DNA from: Saprospiraceae bacterium
GTDB taxonomy: Bacteria > Bacteroidota > Bacteroidia > Chitinophagales > Saprospiraceae
Length of the DNA: 64,000 nt
Reading direction: 5' to 3'
Assembly: GCA_027488935.1 (NCBI GenBank)
Contig: JAIYAP010000003.1
Location: forward strand, 62,001-126,000
Within the stretch, counting starts at the first letter, position 1. Every line of letters starts with the position of its first letter. The notes under the pieces are model-generated. The model was given only the letters and a program-made list of their open reading frames with translations. It searched no databases and was not told the origin of the DNA. Below are positions 54,587-62,957 of this stretch, piece by piece. Both the position numbers and the translations under genes were made by a program.

Positions 54587-55177
54587 ATGGACATCAACAA
54601 CTTAGGCAATGATTCAACCGTAACAAGTGTCGGAAAAAACGAATTGCAGCAGTGGCTTTCGAATATTCCCCGACACGAAAACGACCTGATTGAATCCATT
54701 AAAGCGGGCCGGGTAAAGGTCACGACCACATCTGGATTCAATCAAATTGCCGATAAAGTAAAGGAGTACGCACAGTTGTACGCCAACACTGAATTTGAAA
54801 AAAGTATTGTAACGACCGACCGCACAGTGCTTATCAATACCATTTTTTATTTATTGAAGAGCTGTGAGGGTATTGCCCGCAATGCCAATTTGATCGGCGA
54901 CATTACTGCGGTTGTGCTCGCCAATGGCAAAGAACCCAATTTGAAAAGTATCATTACGGCCTTGCTGGTTGATACTGGCAAATTGAATCGGCTGATTAAT
55001 GCCGTTCAAGTGTTGTGCTCCGGGTTTGATCCTACCTACCTGACGCGCATTGATTTAAAATCCCTTGCGCCAATGCTCAAAGAAATCGGCATTGATACGG
55101 ATATGTATGAGCAGATTCCTGCTCAATTAAGCATGTCGATTTTGCCCACCTTACCCACCGAAACCCCTGCATCATAA
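54587..55177 (+). CDS. Hypothetical late protein
   Basis: 196 residues, MDINNLGNDSTVTSVGKNEL. Helical; LINTIFYLLKSCEGIARNAN and LKSIITALLVDTGKLNRLIN. No family. First late gene; its final base is the first base of the next ATG. May be a virion or assembly protein. Confidence 0.65.
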   Translation: MDINNLGNDSTVTSVGKNELQQWLSNIPRHENDLIESIKAGRVKVTTTSGFNQIADKVKEYAQLYANTEFEKSIVTTDRTVLINTIFYLLKSCEGIARNANLIGDITAVVLANGKEPNLKSIITALLVDTGKLNRLINAVQVLCSGFDPTYLTRIDLKSLAPMLKEIGIDTDMYEQIPAQLSMSILPTLPTETPAS

Positions 55178-56094
55178 TGGAAAATCCTGAAGGACAAGTA
55201 CCAGTAGAAACGACTGTTGCAAAAAGGGGGAGGCCCGCTGGCAAAACATTCAAAGATAGCGTTGCTTCCAGCCTAAATGATGTGTTTGAAGGCATTCCGC
55301 TTGCCGGGGATGATCTACTTGATCAATTGATCGCGACCACCAGCGACCGGACCGTAGAGCCTCAACCCATTGTACAACAAGTTGCGCCTGGTGAAGAAGC
55401 CAAACAAAACAAAGTAGGGGCCGAACACTTGGGTGATGAAATCGCGGTCGATGGTGCATTTGTAGAACAAATGAAAGCCGCTGAAAAAGGTGGCGCCGAT
55501 GTGTTTGCAGCGCGTGAACAGATTTTCAACACGCCAACCCCTCCAGCAGGGCAGGGCACTTTCCATACCGATGAACCTACGCCTAACCCTGAACCGACCG
55601 TTTTCACCGATGGGGACAGAGGCAACAACCGCATTTTTGCGGAAGAAGTGGTCGATTGGTACGATGTGTTGCAATCGGTTGCCAGCATGTATGCTTATGA
55701 CTATTTTTCCAGTCCAGCAGAAGCGACAAAAACCGTGGATCGGTTGCATCCAAAGGTCATGGATAACACTGCAACGCCCCAGGAAAAGCAGTTGTACAAT
55801 GATCTGCACAAAAGCGTAATGCACTTTGCTACGCGCAAAAGCACGTTTGCACAATCGGTGAGCATGAGCGTACCACTCAAACAGCGCATTGTCAATTTGA
55901 TGAATGCGGTATTTGAGCAACGCGGTTACAAAATGCAGCCGGAGATATTGTTGGGCATGCTGATGCTTACCCCTTTGATCGTGAACGGTGGCCGCATTTT
56001 GTTGGAAAAGATGGGATTTGAGCAGGCTGATCAGTTGGTAGGTAAATTCTCGGAGTTTGTAGCAGCCCAGGAACAACAGTATTATCGACAATAG
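55177..56094 (+). CDS. Hypothetical late protein with C-terminal membrane segment
   Basis: 305 residues. A basic start (VAKRGRPAGKTFKDSV), a long disordered acidic/Pro middle (PTPPAGQGTFHTDEPTPNPE), then a helical C-terminal domain (about 165-305) with a possible membrane helix PEILLGMLMLTPLIVNGGRI. No family. Upstream of the ATPase, separated by three hairpins. Confidence 0.65.
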   Translation: MENPEGQVPVETTVAKRGRPAGKTFKDSVASSLNDVFEGIPLAGDDLLDQLIATTSDRTVEPQPIVQQVAPGEEAKQNKVGAEHLGDEIAVDGAFVEQMKAAEKGGADVFAAREQIFNTPTPPAGQGTFHTDEPTPNPEPTVFTDGDRGNNRIFAEEVVDWYDVLQSVASMYAYDYFSSPAEATKTVDRLHPKVMDNTATPQEKQLYNDLHKSVMHFATRKSTFAQSVSMSVPLKQRIVNLMNAVFEQRGYKMQPEILLGMLMLTPLIVNGGRILLEKMGFEQADQLVGKFSEFVAAQEQQYYRQ

Positions 56095-56097
56095 GGA

Positions 56098-56203
56098 GGG
56101 CACTCGCAAAAGATGCCCCAACGGGTATCCGCAAGGGATACCCCGACGAATACCCAAACGCCAAAAAACCAGCATTTGTAAGAGCACCCGCAAGGGATGC
56201 CCC
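56098..56203. repeat. Three REP-like GNRA hairpins before the ATPase gene
   Basis: GGGCACTC-GCAAAA-GATGCCCC (56098-56119), GGGTATCC-GCAAG-GGATACCCC (56123-56144, perfect stem) and GCACCC-GCAAG-GGATGC (56184-56200). Loops begin with GCAA. The last ends 20 bp before ATG 56221, so part of the unit is in the ATPase leader. Confidence 0.85.
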
Positions 56204-56220
56204 GACGATGTTCCATAACC

Positions 56221-57072
56221 ATGATTAAATTACGCCAAAAAACCTCGCAAGTACAGGCCGCGCAACAGGTGAGTTCTGCTTTCGGAAGCATCTTTGCCGG
56301 TCTGGACAACGCGAAGGATCCAACACAGCGCGATTATTGTTCGATGGTTGTGTTTGGAGATTTAGGGACGGGAAAATCAACATTTCTTTCGCAGTTTGCG
56401 AAACAGTATGTTGAAAAGAACTCAAGCAAAAAAGTGCCGCGTCGGGTGTTGATTGCGGATCCAAGTCGGGCCAAAGGGTTTGACATATATCCAACCATTA
56501 CGCTTTCGGAAATTATGTACGGTTTTCACGACATAAAAACCGGCAAAGTGCGGCGCTGGACAAATGGAATTATGGTATTGCGGGATGTAGCCTGGAATAA
56601 ACCGGATTGGTTCAAAGTATTGACCGACCATTTTCAAAATGGTTTGGTGATCCTGGATGAATCGCGGAATTATATTCCAACAGACAAGTCGATGAATGCG
56701 GCGCAAAAGGAGTTTTTCACCATTCATCGTAATGCCTGTGTAGACGTGATGGTGGTGAGCCATGATTTTATGTCGCTTCACCTGGATTTGCGCAAAGCGT
56801 TTCGGGTGTATGTGGTATTTCGAACGGGCGATAAACCCAATAATGAGGCCTGGTTCACTACTCGAAGTTTGCCAGAAGATTTGTACAAGGCATGGAGGGT
56901 GGTGAGCCGCTTTCGTTCGCCTTCCGCAAAAATGTCGCCATTTGTTGTATTTGATCGAACGCTGCTAAAGTGGAGATTATATGCAGATACGGAGCGATTA
57001 GAGGTAATTGTACCGGACGAGGACAATCCGGGTAAAAATAAGATTGTCCCCTATAAATCTTTGAAACATTGA
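56221..57072 (+). CDS. P-loop ATPase, FtsK/HerA- or Zot-like (genome packaging)
   Basis: 283 residues from ATG 56221; an in-frame ATG at 56197 lies in a hairpin repeat and is rejected. Walker A GDLGTGKSTFL (about 46-56), Walker B LVILDESRNYIP (about 141-152), then EFFTIHRNACVDVMVVSHDF, where HRN...VDV resembles the RH...D.. segment of packaging ATPases of tailless viruses and of inovirus Zot. No transmembrane helix is seen, unlike typical Zot. It probably pumps the genome into the particle. The assignment to packaging is from motif and context. Confidence 0.8.
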   Translation: MIKLRQKTSQVQAAQQVSSAFGSIFAGLDNAKDPTQRDYCSMVVFGDLGTGKSTFLSQFAKQYVEKNSSKKVPRRVLIADPSRAKGFDIYPTITLSEIMYGFHDIKTGKVRRWTNGIMVLRDVAWNKPDWFKVLTDHFQNGLVILDESRNYIPTDKSMNAAQKEFFTIHRNACVDVMVVSHDFMSLHLDLRKAFRVYVVFRTGDKPNNEAWFTTRSLPEDLYKAWRVVSRFRSPSAKMSPFVVFDRTLLKWRLYADTERLEVIVPDEDNPGKNKIVPYKSLKH

Positions 57073-57088
57073 AAAAATAACCAAAATC

Positions 57089-57781
57089 ATGGATAATAAA
57101 AATTCAAAAAGCAAACCAACTCAGGCCAAAACCAAAGTTGCACCGCAAAACACTACACCACCACTCCAAAAGTTTCAATCACCCAACGAGGCTCATCCAA
57201 GTGAACGTATTGAGCGGCCAGTAGGACCAGTGTCAGAATGGACGGAAGAACAGGTAGAGCGCCGGTACCACGAAATAAAACATATCAAAGTAGAAACTAT
57301 GCCAAGCGACGACCTTGACATTGTTTCAAGATATGGTTTAATTGCCAGCAAACGCCGCGAAAGTGCGGAAACCGCAGGCTTTCAAGCCGAAGTAACCAAG
57401 GTGCGTCGGCAGGTAGAAATTCATGCCAACCGTTATGCAACGGCCCAATTTGTCTTGGATCGTGCCAAAAAAAGTATCGGTGATGTGAAGCGGGGTGGGG
57501 CACCAGTGCATGAAGGTTCAATTACCATCCAGTATGGTGACATTGCCGTTTCGGTGAAGTTTTCGGACGTTGTTGAAGCTTCGGCTTCGCCTAACAATGC
57601 CCTAACTGGCCAGTACGAAACCCTTTTCAAAAACGTGTGCGAACTCATCAAGAGCACATCCCAAATGGGACGTTCTCGGGCTGAGCGCAGCAACAAGAAG
57701 GATTGGACGCCTTACACCAGTGATATCCGGTGGGTAAGCCACCTGAATGAATTGAACACATTGGAGGAGCAACCGTCGTAG
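57089..57781 (+). CDS. Hypothetical late protein
   Basis: 230 residues. Disordered basic N-terminus (KNSKSKPTQAKTKVAPQNTT), then a helical domain (about 50-130), then a beta part (GSITIQYGDIAVSVKFSDVV). 16 bp after the ATPase gene. No family. Confidence 0.65.
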   Translation: MDNKNSKSKPTQAKTKVAPQNTTPPLQKFQSPNEAHPSERIERPVGPVSEWTEEQVERRYHEIKHIKVETMPSDDLDIVSRYGLIASKRRESAETAGFQAEVTKVRRQVEIHANRYATAQFVLDRAKKSIGDVKRGGAPVHEGSITIQYGDIAVSVKFSDVVEASASPNNALTGQYETLFKNVCELIKSTSQMGRSRAERSNKKDWTPYTSDIRWVSHLNELNTLEEQPS

Positions 57782-57847
57782 GGGCGACCTTTACGGTCGA
57801 CCAATGATTAAAAAACCGTAATAATGGGCAGCCGCGAAGGCTGCCCC
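57781..57847. repeat. Two REP-like hairpins
   Basis: GGGCGACC-TTTAC-GGTCGACC (57782-57802, one mismatch) and GGGCAGCC-GCGAA-GGCTGCCC (57826-57846, perfect). The second ends 18 bp before ATG 57864. Confidence 0.85.
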
Positions 57848-57863
57848 GACAAACCAAAAAACA

Positions 57864-58061
57864 ATGGAAATCAGTATTCCCAAATGGCTTTTCATGGCAT
57901 TGCTTGCAATGATTTTTTTGTCATGCAGCATTAGCATATACGCATCCATCAAGCGCATTCGTAACGAAAAAAAGGTACGATCCTTGCTTGATGCTGGAAC
58001 TGTGCAGGTAAAACTGTCTGATTCTGAAATCGCCAAAATCGCCAAAGAAATCAAACAATGA
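57864..58061 (+). CDS. Small single-pass membrane protein
   Basis: 65 residues; membrane helix WLFMALLAMIFLSCSISIYA (about 8-27), then a basic stretch and a helical tail. Overlaps the next gene by 4 bp. First of the late membrane-protein set. Confidence 0.7.
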   Translation: MEISIPKWLFMALLAMIFLSCSISIYASIKRIRNEKKVRSLLDAGTVQVKLSDSEIAKIAKEIKQ

Positions 58062-58582
58062 TGGACCCTATTGCATCAACCCAAAATAAGCATATCAAAA
58101 TTGAGTATATCATCATTGCGGGTTTACTGGCATTGATTATATTGTTGATACTGCGGTTATACTCAAAATTGATAAAAGAGCGTAAGCATAAGGCATTTTT
58201 GGCAGCAGAATTGGCTTGGCACCATAAAGCGACTTTGGTTAAGGAAATAAACGATGATCTTGGTTTAAATCAAGAAACTTATAAAAAACAAGGTGCTTAT
58301 CTTCAATTGAAACCTACTTTATCCTTTGGGATAAAAATAGATACTGCATTTCCGTTTATTATTGAACGAAAAGGCAAAATGGTTGAAGTTAGAATAACGC
58401 AATTTAAAGATGGAATTTCGCTTGGTTTGTCTAATGGTTCCGAAACTTGGTTCACAAATTATGATTTGGAGGACAATAACCAAGATTTAACTCTAACCAA
58501 GGAGGTTGTGGACAAAATCAATCTAATGCTTACCGATAGCCCACCCTTTGAAGAACCTGCTGACCATGAACCAAAATCCTAG
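58058..58582 (+). CDS. Single-pass membrane protein
   Basis: 174 residues; membrane helix YIIIAGLLALIILLILRLYS (about 17-36) followed by a basic stretch and a mixed alpha/beta domain. No family. Overlaps the next gene by 17 bp. Confidence 0.7.
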   Translation: MMDPIASTQNKHIKIEYIIIAGLLALIILLILRLYSKLIKERKHKAFLAAELAWHHKATLVKEINDDLGLNQETYKKQGAYLQLKPTLSFGIKIDTAFPFIIERKGKMVEVRITQFKDGISLGLSNGSETWFTNYDLEDNNQDLTLTKEVVDKINLMLTDSPPFEEPADHEPKS

Positions 58583-58862
58583 TACACATTACGAAGTCTG
58601 GCTGCAAGAAAACCCAATTAGATTGAAAATGGTCGATGGGTTTTATGTTTACAAAAGTGACATAGCGGCAGCTGTTTCCATGTCAATGAAGCACTTTTGG
58701 GACAACATAAAAGTGATAGGGGATGCAAACCCGGAAATTGGCGATGAAATTGTAAAATTTAGAACAGCGCGGAAACTACCAATTCCCCTGGCTGAAAAAA
58801 TTATAAAGGAGTTGTTTTTGGGAAGCGATTTTCTTCGAATTGAATATCAAAACGCAACTTAA
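58566..58862 (+). CDS. Hypothetical small protein
   Basis: 98 residues from ATG 58566 (MNQNPSTHYEVWLQENPIRL). Soluble, helical. AT-rich like the two genes before it, in contrast to the next gene. No family. Confidence 0.6.
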   Translation: MNQNPSTHYEVWLQENPIRLKMVDGFYVYKSDIAAAVSMSMKHFWDNIKVIGDANPEIGDEIVKFRTARKLPIPLAEKIIKELFLGSDFLRIEYQNAT

Positions 58863-59100
58863 AGAGTTCATTTTTGCCGAATGATGATTATTTTAAGCAT
58901 GTTATTGAAAGGGCCGCTGTAAAGTTGGCCCTTTCGCCATTTTATACGGGGTTTTGAACCAAAAAGCAACTTTATCGCACTAAAACGCCACTGAAAACCC
59001 GAAAAACCCCGTAACGAACCCGGCATAAAAAGGTGAATCATTGAATTTTGGGCTTGCTAATAGGTACTAACCTTCAAATCACCAAAAGAAAATTTTTACA
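58863..59100. promoter_or_regulatory. Structured leader before the candidate capsid gene
   Basis: Two hairpins: GAAAGGGCC/GGCCCTTTC (58907-58915, 58927-58935), probably a terminator of the upstream genes, and a long-range pair TACGGGGTTTT/AAAACCCCGTA (58945-58955, 59003-59013). The gap, the largest in the late operon, isolates the capsid candidate. Confidence 0.6.
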
Positions 59101-59793
59101 ATGACTCCATCTACGCTCCCAAGCCATATTGCGAAGCAAATTGCCGCTGGATTAGATTTTACCAAAGTCAAAACCGCTGGCGACAAAGTGGCAACCACTG
59201 CCGAGGTAACTGGACCACAAGTGACCCCGCAGGGTTCGCCTATTGATGGCCAGGTTGCAGTAACCAAAGGAAGTCCAGTCGAGCAATACGTCACCATCAT
59301 TGTCGATACCACTGCGTTCGACGAAACGGACGACGTAACCGCAGTTATCGGCGATGCAAGCGGCGTTCACGAAAGCGATACTACCGAAGCGCTTGGTTCT
59401 TCCAATTTGGCTACGGTTTATATCGACAATTCTACGTCGACCAAGTACCAGGCTTTCCTGAACCGGTTGTGCTCAACACCTTACACTTTGACTGCGTTCA
59501 ATTTGCAAGTGACCAAAACCGCAGGTGCAGGTTCTGGCACTACCATCAATTTGCCGCAGTACATCAAGTTCAGCCGCAAGAATTTGAACGGCGTTGGCAA
59601 CAACGGCCGCATCGACGTTGCGAACTTTGAAAACCTGGAGGCATTCCCCCGGAATGACGTTCGCTACACGGATATCGCTTTGAACAGCGAAGCAAATCTG
59701 TTTGATCGCGACACGCAGTGGACCATCCCAGGTTTGGTAGGAAAACGCCTGTACAAGTTCACGTTGTACGTGGGCTTCCGCAAAGACAACTAG
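59101..59793 (+). CDS. Candidate major capsid protein (beta-rich)
   Basis: 230 residues, MTPSTLPSHIAKQIAAGLDF. After a short helical start, nearly all predicted beta: EQYVTIIVDTTAF, VTAVIGDAS, YTLTAFNLQVTKTAGAG, QYIKFSRKNLNG and a final RLYKFTLYVGFRKDN. No Cys-rich or membrane part. GC-rich codons unlike its neighbours, its own leader, and a strong terminator right after suggest very high expression, as for a coat protein. The size fits one jelly roll; a double one would be longer. No sequence family recognised, so the call is from context. Confidence 0.5.
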   Translation: MTPSTLPSHIAKQIAAGLDFTKVKTAGDKVATTAEVTGPQVTPQGSPIDGQVAVTKGSPVEQYVTIIVDTTAFDETDDVTAVIGDASGVHESDTTEALGSSNLATVYIDNSTSTKYQAFLNRLCSTPYTLTAFNLQVTKTAGAGSGTTINLPQYIKFSRKNLNGVGNNGRIDVANFENLEAFPRNDVRYTDIALNSEANLFDRDTQWTIPGLVGKRLYKFTLYVGFRKDN

Positions 59794-59814
59794 GGTTGTT
59801 TTACCCCGGATCCA

Positions 59815-59856
59815 AAACACGAACCGGCCCTCCAAACGGTTGGCCGGTTTGTGTTT
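59815..59856 (+). terminator. Strong hairpin after the capsid candidate
   Basis: AAACACGAACCGGCC and GGCCGGTTTGTGTTT pair over 15 bp with one mismatch, 21 bp past the stop. Probably ends most capsid transcripts. Confidence 0.8.
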
Positions 59857-59885
59857 AAACGTACACTTTCAGCGCGAACGCAACG

Positions 59886-60359
59886 ATGCAATACAACACC
59901 CCGGAGTTGATCTCCATGATAACCACAAACAGCCTGTCAGCGATTCATTATCGCCTGGTGGAGCAAGGACGAATCAGTGGCACTAGCCAAGTGACGGCTG
60001 ATGCTGTCACTTACGCAATTCAGGAACGTATGGACGCGCTTCCTGCCGAGCAGTTCCTTGCCTGGTTTGAGCAATTGCTGGATGTACCGGTAGATCAACA
60101 ACATTTATATGCATCCGAGTTGAATACCATTCGTGATCGTACTGGACAGTCGCCTGCATCTATTGTTGTAGATCAAATGCGCAAAGACCTAGGATTAACA
60201 GACCCAAATGCCCCCGAAAACAAGTCCGTGCTTAAGGCACAAACAGCCAAAAATGTAAAGGTAGGACCACTTGGATTAGTGATGCTTGCCTTTGCGGCAA
60301 TTGGCTTTTTGGCGGTGTTGCGGATTTTATTCAAGGTCATTTCAAACGCAATGGATTAA
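59886..60359 (+). CDS. Late protein with C-terminal membrane anchor
   Basis: 157 residues. Helical soluble part (ADAVTYAIQERMDALPAEQF; ASIVVDQMRKDLGL), then a membrane helix LGLVMLAFAAIGFLAVLRIL (about 129-148). No family. May link the coat and membrane. Confidence 0.65.
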   Translation: MQYNTPELISMITTNSLSAIHYRLVEQGRISGTSQVTADAVTYAIQERMDALPAEQFLAWFEQLLDVPVDQQHLYASELNTIRDRTGQSPASIVVDQMRKDLGLTDPNAPENKSVLKAQTAKNVKVGPLGLVMLAFAAIGFLAVLRILFKVISNAMD

Positions 60360-60375
60360 CCATATTTAAAAATTT

Positions 60376-60394
60376 GGTACCCGCAAGGGATACC
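60376..60394. repeat. REP-like hairpin
   Basis: GGTACCC-GCAAG-GGATACC with one mismatch; ends 15 bp before ATG 60410. Same type as the others in the late operon. Confidence 0.8.
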
Positions 60395-60409
60395 TTGACC
60401 CATAAAACC

Positions 60410-60640
60410 ATGAAAAAAATGCTCAAACAGCGTTGGGTAATTGCCCTGCTCGCCGTTCTGGCCACTGCCGGAGCCATTTGGTATTACAACAAAATGAAAA
60501 AAGACGGCGCTGCCGATGCGGCTGGAACCACAACCACCGATACCAAAACGGCACCAAAAACGGCCCAAACTACCCCGCAGAAAATGGTAAACCCAAATTC
60601 TACGTCGGCGGCATCGTTGACTGCAATTCGCTTGCGGTAA
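60410..60640 (+). CDS. Small single-pass membrane protein
   Basis: 76 residues from ATG 60410 (ATG 60374 lies in the hairpin). Membrane helix VIALLAVLATAGAIWYY, then a Thr/Ala/Lys-rich tail (TTTTDTKTAPKTAQTTPQKM). Confidence 0.65.
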   Translation: MKKMLKQRWVIALLAVLATAGAIWYYNKMKKDGAADAAGTTTTDTKTAPKTAQTTPQKMVNPNSTSAASLTAIRLR

Positions 60641-60660
60641 TTGCAAATTAAAAAATTCAC

Positions 60661-61125
60661 ATGGCTTCATTATCGGTATTAAGCGCACTTAACGGTAGTA
60701 AATGGGTTCAACGAAACTCAGCGATTATCGGCGCGGTGATAGCGATCGGGCTATTGTGGTATTTTTTTAAGCCTTACTTCAAAATCATTTTCGGGCTGAT
60801 CCCCGAGGATGCACAGTTTACTCAGGGCGGCGGCGACATTACGGCTGAATTTTATGCAAAACGGCGCAATATCGCCGCCAACTTGAAATCGGTGCTCAAT
60901 TCAAATGCTCTTTTGGCTTCTGGTCGATGTGATGCTTTGTACGATTTATTGCAGCGCAACGATAACGAAATTCGATTGATTGCGAATACCTACAAAAATC
61001 GGTATGGAACAACGCTGGTCGTTGAGGTAAACCAATTGTACACGGATGATTGTGGCTTTTTTGGCCTGTCACAAGGCCTGAATGTGACCTTGTTAAAACG
61101 GCTGAACGGCCTTCAACTTGCATAA
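60661..61125 (+). CDS. Membrane-anchored late protein, paralogue A
   Basis: 154 residues; membrane helix SAIIGAVIAIGLLWYFFKPY (about 20-39). The C-terminal domain (about 80-154) reads SGRCDALYDLLQRNDNEIRL ... ANTYKNRYGTTL ... TDDCGFFG. It shares this layout with the proteins at 61311-61856 and 61860-62345 (RCD, two Tyr four apart, then Cys). The helical repeat recalls an annexin half-repeat, which is only a suggestion. Confidence 0.7.
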   Translation: MASLSVLSALNGSKWVQRNSAIIGAVIAIGLLWYFFKPYFKIIFGLIPEDAQFTQGGGDITAEFYAKRRNIAANLKSVLNSNALLASGRCDALYDLLQRNDNEIRLIANTYKNRYGTTLVVEVNQLYTDDCGFFGLSQGLNVTLLKRLNGLQLA

Positions 61126-61126
61126 C

Positions 61127-61321
61127 ATGAACGAAAAGCCAATTGTGACCATCGCCAGAATATTGCTGATTGTATCCGCAATTGGTGTTGCCGTGATATT
61201 GATTATTCGAGTACCACGGGCATTATTGCGCAGCAATGATGCCCCAGGAACCCAAAAAAAATGCAAGAAGGATAACCTGTACCACTATAAAGACCCCACA
61301 AACCACCCCTATGACTGCTAA
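61127..61321 (+). CDS. Small single-pass membrane protein
   Basis: 64 residues from ATG 61127, 1 bp after the previous stop. Membrane helix ILLIVSAIGVAVILIIRVP, then a Lys/Cys/His tail (KKCKKDNLYHYKDPTNHPYD). Overlaps the next gene by 11 bp. Confidence 0.6.
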   Translation: MNEKPIVTIARILLIVSAIGVAVILIIRVPRALLRSNDAPGTQKKCKKDNLYHYKDPTNHPYDC

Positions 61322-61856
61322 TAAAGTATCAAAAAAAGTATGGATTTGGGCGCTTGCCATTTTTGGCGGTTTGCTCATACTTACTGCTGTATTGGCAATC
61401 ATTACCTCTAAAAAGAAAAAGGGCGCTGCTAAAAAGCCGCAAACGGGTAGTGGTACACCGGTTATTGATCCTTCGTTGCCTCCATCGAGCGGAAATACCC
61501 AAAATCAAACCCCAAAACAAACACCTCCAGTACAGACACCAGCACCGCCTAAGCCAAGCCCCGGCACCGTGCCATACGATGTGTACACTATTCATTGGGA
61601 TTATGTGCAAGGTTTGTGCTGGAAAATGTATGCTACAAGGTGGGATGCCAATTCAACGCAACATACCTGTGAAATAACGAATGGCATCATCGGAATGGGC
61701 ATAGATGATCTGAAAGCATTGGTAGATACCTACAAACGCTGGTACAACCGCTCATTTAAAGATGATTATTGCGACCGTGTAAAAAGTAGCGGTTGTTGGG
61801 ATTCTTGGTGGAGCACCAAACCAGCACAAGCATGTAAACGCCTTCAAACCGTCTAA
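61311..61856 (+). CDS. Membrane-anchored late protein, paralogue B
   Basis: 181 residues from ATG 61311. Membrane helix WIWALAIFGGLLILTAVLAI, a Pro/Gln/Thr linker (TPKQTPPVQTPAPPKPSPG), and a domain with LCWKMYATRW, LKALVDTYKRWYNRSFKDDY and GCWDSWW. Six Cys in the domain could form disulphides. Related in layout to A and C. Confidence 0.7.
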   Translation: MTANKVSKKVWIWALAIFGGLLILTAVLAIITSKKKKGAAKKPQTGSGTPVIDPSLPPSSGNTQNQTPKQTPPVQTPAPPKPSPGTVPYDVYTIHWDYVQGLCWKMYATRWDANSTQHTCEITNGIIGMGIDDLKALVDTYKRWYNRSFKDDYCDRVKSSGCWDSWWSTKPAQACKRLQTV

Positions 61857-61859
61857 AAA

Positions 61860-62345
61860 ATGGCCAGTACACCCAACGCAATCCAGCAAGTTTTTAACCC
61901 GAACACACAGCGCATTTTGCTGCGGGTAGGCCTGTACTTGGGTATTGCAATTGTGCTGTCCTTGATTGTGGCACTTATCATCAAATTGTTCAAAAGCGCT
62001 ACTGGAAGTGGCACTGCTGATACCGGAAGCGGTGTAAATGCAGACGGAACCCCCACAACAACGCCATCCAACATAAAACGGTTGGCCGACGATTTGAAAG
62101 CCACAAGCGGGTGGTTTTTCCCGCCTTGTTGGGCAAAACGATGCGACACGATTTTGGCTATGGCCGAACTGCCCGATTCTCAATTATTGCAAATGGGGCA
62201 GTACTACCAGGCAACGTACAGTGAAAAAATGGTGGATGTATTTGCATCGTTTACCTTCAGTGGGTGCTGCTTCAAGTCTGCTGAATCCGTGGTAGAAGCA
62301 AAATTAACCCAGGTACAGGAACGCGTAACAAGGCTGAATGTATGA
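61860..62345 (+). CDS. Membrane-anchored late protein, paralogue C
   Basis: 161 residues. Membrane helix VGLYLGIAIVLSLIVALIIK, a Gly/Ser/Thr linker, and a domain AKRCDTILAMAELPDSQLLQ ... GQYYQATYSEKM ... FSGCCFKS that aligns with A. The stop overlaps the next ATG. Confidence 0.7.
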   Translation: MASTPNAIQQVFNPNTQRILLRVGLYLGIAIVLSLIVALIIKLFKSATGSGTADTGSGVNADGTPTTTPSNIKRLADDLKATSGWFFPPCWAKRCDTILAMAELPDSQLLQMGQYYQATYSEKMVDVFASFTFSGCCFKSAESVVEAKLTQVQERVTRLNV

Positions 62346-62476
62346 TCCTAGGTAGTAGCACGAAATACATGGTCAAGTGGACCATTATCAATATCGTATC
62401 ATCGGTCATAGCATCGTTGATTGTGGCACTTATCATTGAACATCTCTTTCAAAAAAAAGAAAACAAAACCTCTTAA
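62342..62476 (+). CDS. Mini membrane protein (44 aa)
   Basis: From ATG 62342 (ATGA overlap with the previous gene). MILGSSTKYMVKWT, then one helix IVSSVIASLIVALIIEHLF and a KKENKTS tail. Shares the run ASLIVALII with the helix of paralogue C. Confidence 0.65.
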   Translation: MILGSSTKYMVKWTIINIVSSVIASLIVALIIEHLFQKKENKTS

Positions 62477-62486
62477 AATCTGAACC

Positions 62487-62606
62487 ATGAACAAACTTGT
62501 CGGATCCCTGAAATTATGGCAATTCATTTTGGTTAACGTAGGCATCATGTTGGTGTTCGCGTTGGTAGCCAAACAAGTGGAAAAAGCCAAAACCGCAACG
62601 AAGTAG
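62487..62606 (+). CDS. Mini membrane protein (39 aa)
   Basis: ATG 62487 to TAG 62606. Helix FILVNVGIMLVFALVA and a Lys-rich end (KQVEKAKTATK). Size and charge are like coat or membrane proteins of small phages. Confidence 0.6.
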   Translation: MNKLVGSLKLWQFILVNVGIMLVFALVAKQVEKAKTATK

Positions 62607-62609
62607 TAT

Positions 62610-62777
62610 ATGACCTTGATAGACGCACTCAACAAACTCAGCCAGGACGGGCTGAAAGTAAATGTCGCTTTTGACGTAAAAACCATTCAGCAATTCATGT
62701 TGTGGGGTGCGTTGGCCGCTATTGTAGCAGCCACTATTTCGGCCATTGTTGCATCATTTCTTGCCAAAAAAATGTAA
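62610..62777 (+). CDS. Mini membrane protein (55 aa)
   Basis: ATG 62610, 3 bp after the previous stop. Amphipathic N-terminus (MTLIDALNKLSQDGLKVNVA), then a helix MLWGALAAIVAATISAIVAS and LAKKM. Resembles inovirus-type coat proteins in size, but has no signal peptide. Confidence 0.6.
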   Translation: MTLIDALNKLSQDGLKVNVAFDVKTIQQFMLWGALAAIVAATISAIVASFLAKKM

Positions 62778-62783
62778 GAATAG

Positions 62784-62939
62784 ATGAACGACGACCTGCT
62801 GAATTTGCTCCAAACCGGTGATATAACTTACAAGTATGAGTACGATACTTATACTGCTGCTTATTTAGCCGGAGCAATCGTGCTGCTAATTTTTGTGTAT
62901 GTGATTGCGCAAAACATAGTGCGCCGGTTGATCAAATAA
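62784..62939 (+). CDS. Mini membrane protein (51 aa)
   Basis: ATG 62784 to TAA 62939. Acidic, Tyr-rich start (MNDDLLNLLQTGDITYKYEY), a helix AGAIVLLIFVYVIAQNIV and a basic end RRLIK. Confidence 0.6.
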   Translation: MNDDLLNLLQTGDITYKYEYDTYTAAYLAGAIVLLIFVYVIAQNIVRRLIK

Positions 62940-62957
62940 CCTCAAAAAGTAAAAACC

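Noticed and set aside
56197-56220. Upstream ATG for the ATPase
   Set aside because: The ATG lies in a REP-like hairpin; homologous-looking text starts at MIKLRQ (56221).
54587-62939. Filamentous (inovirus) provirus
   Set aside because: Small coat-like proteins and a Zot-like ATPase fit, but the ATPase lacks a membrane helix, the mini proteins lack signal peptides, and the beta-rich capsid candidate and genome size above 26 kb do not fit. Kept as the second choice.
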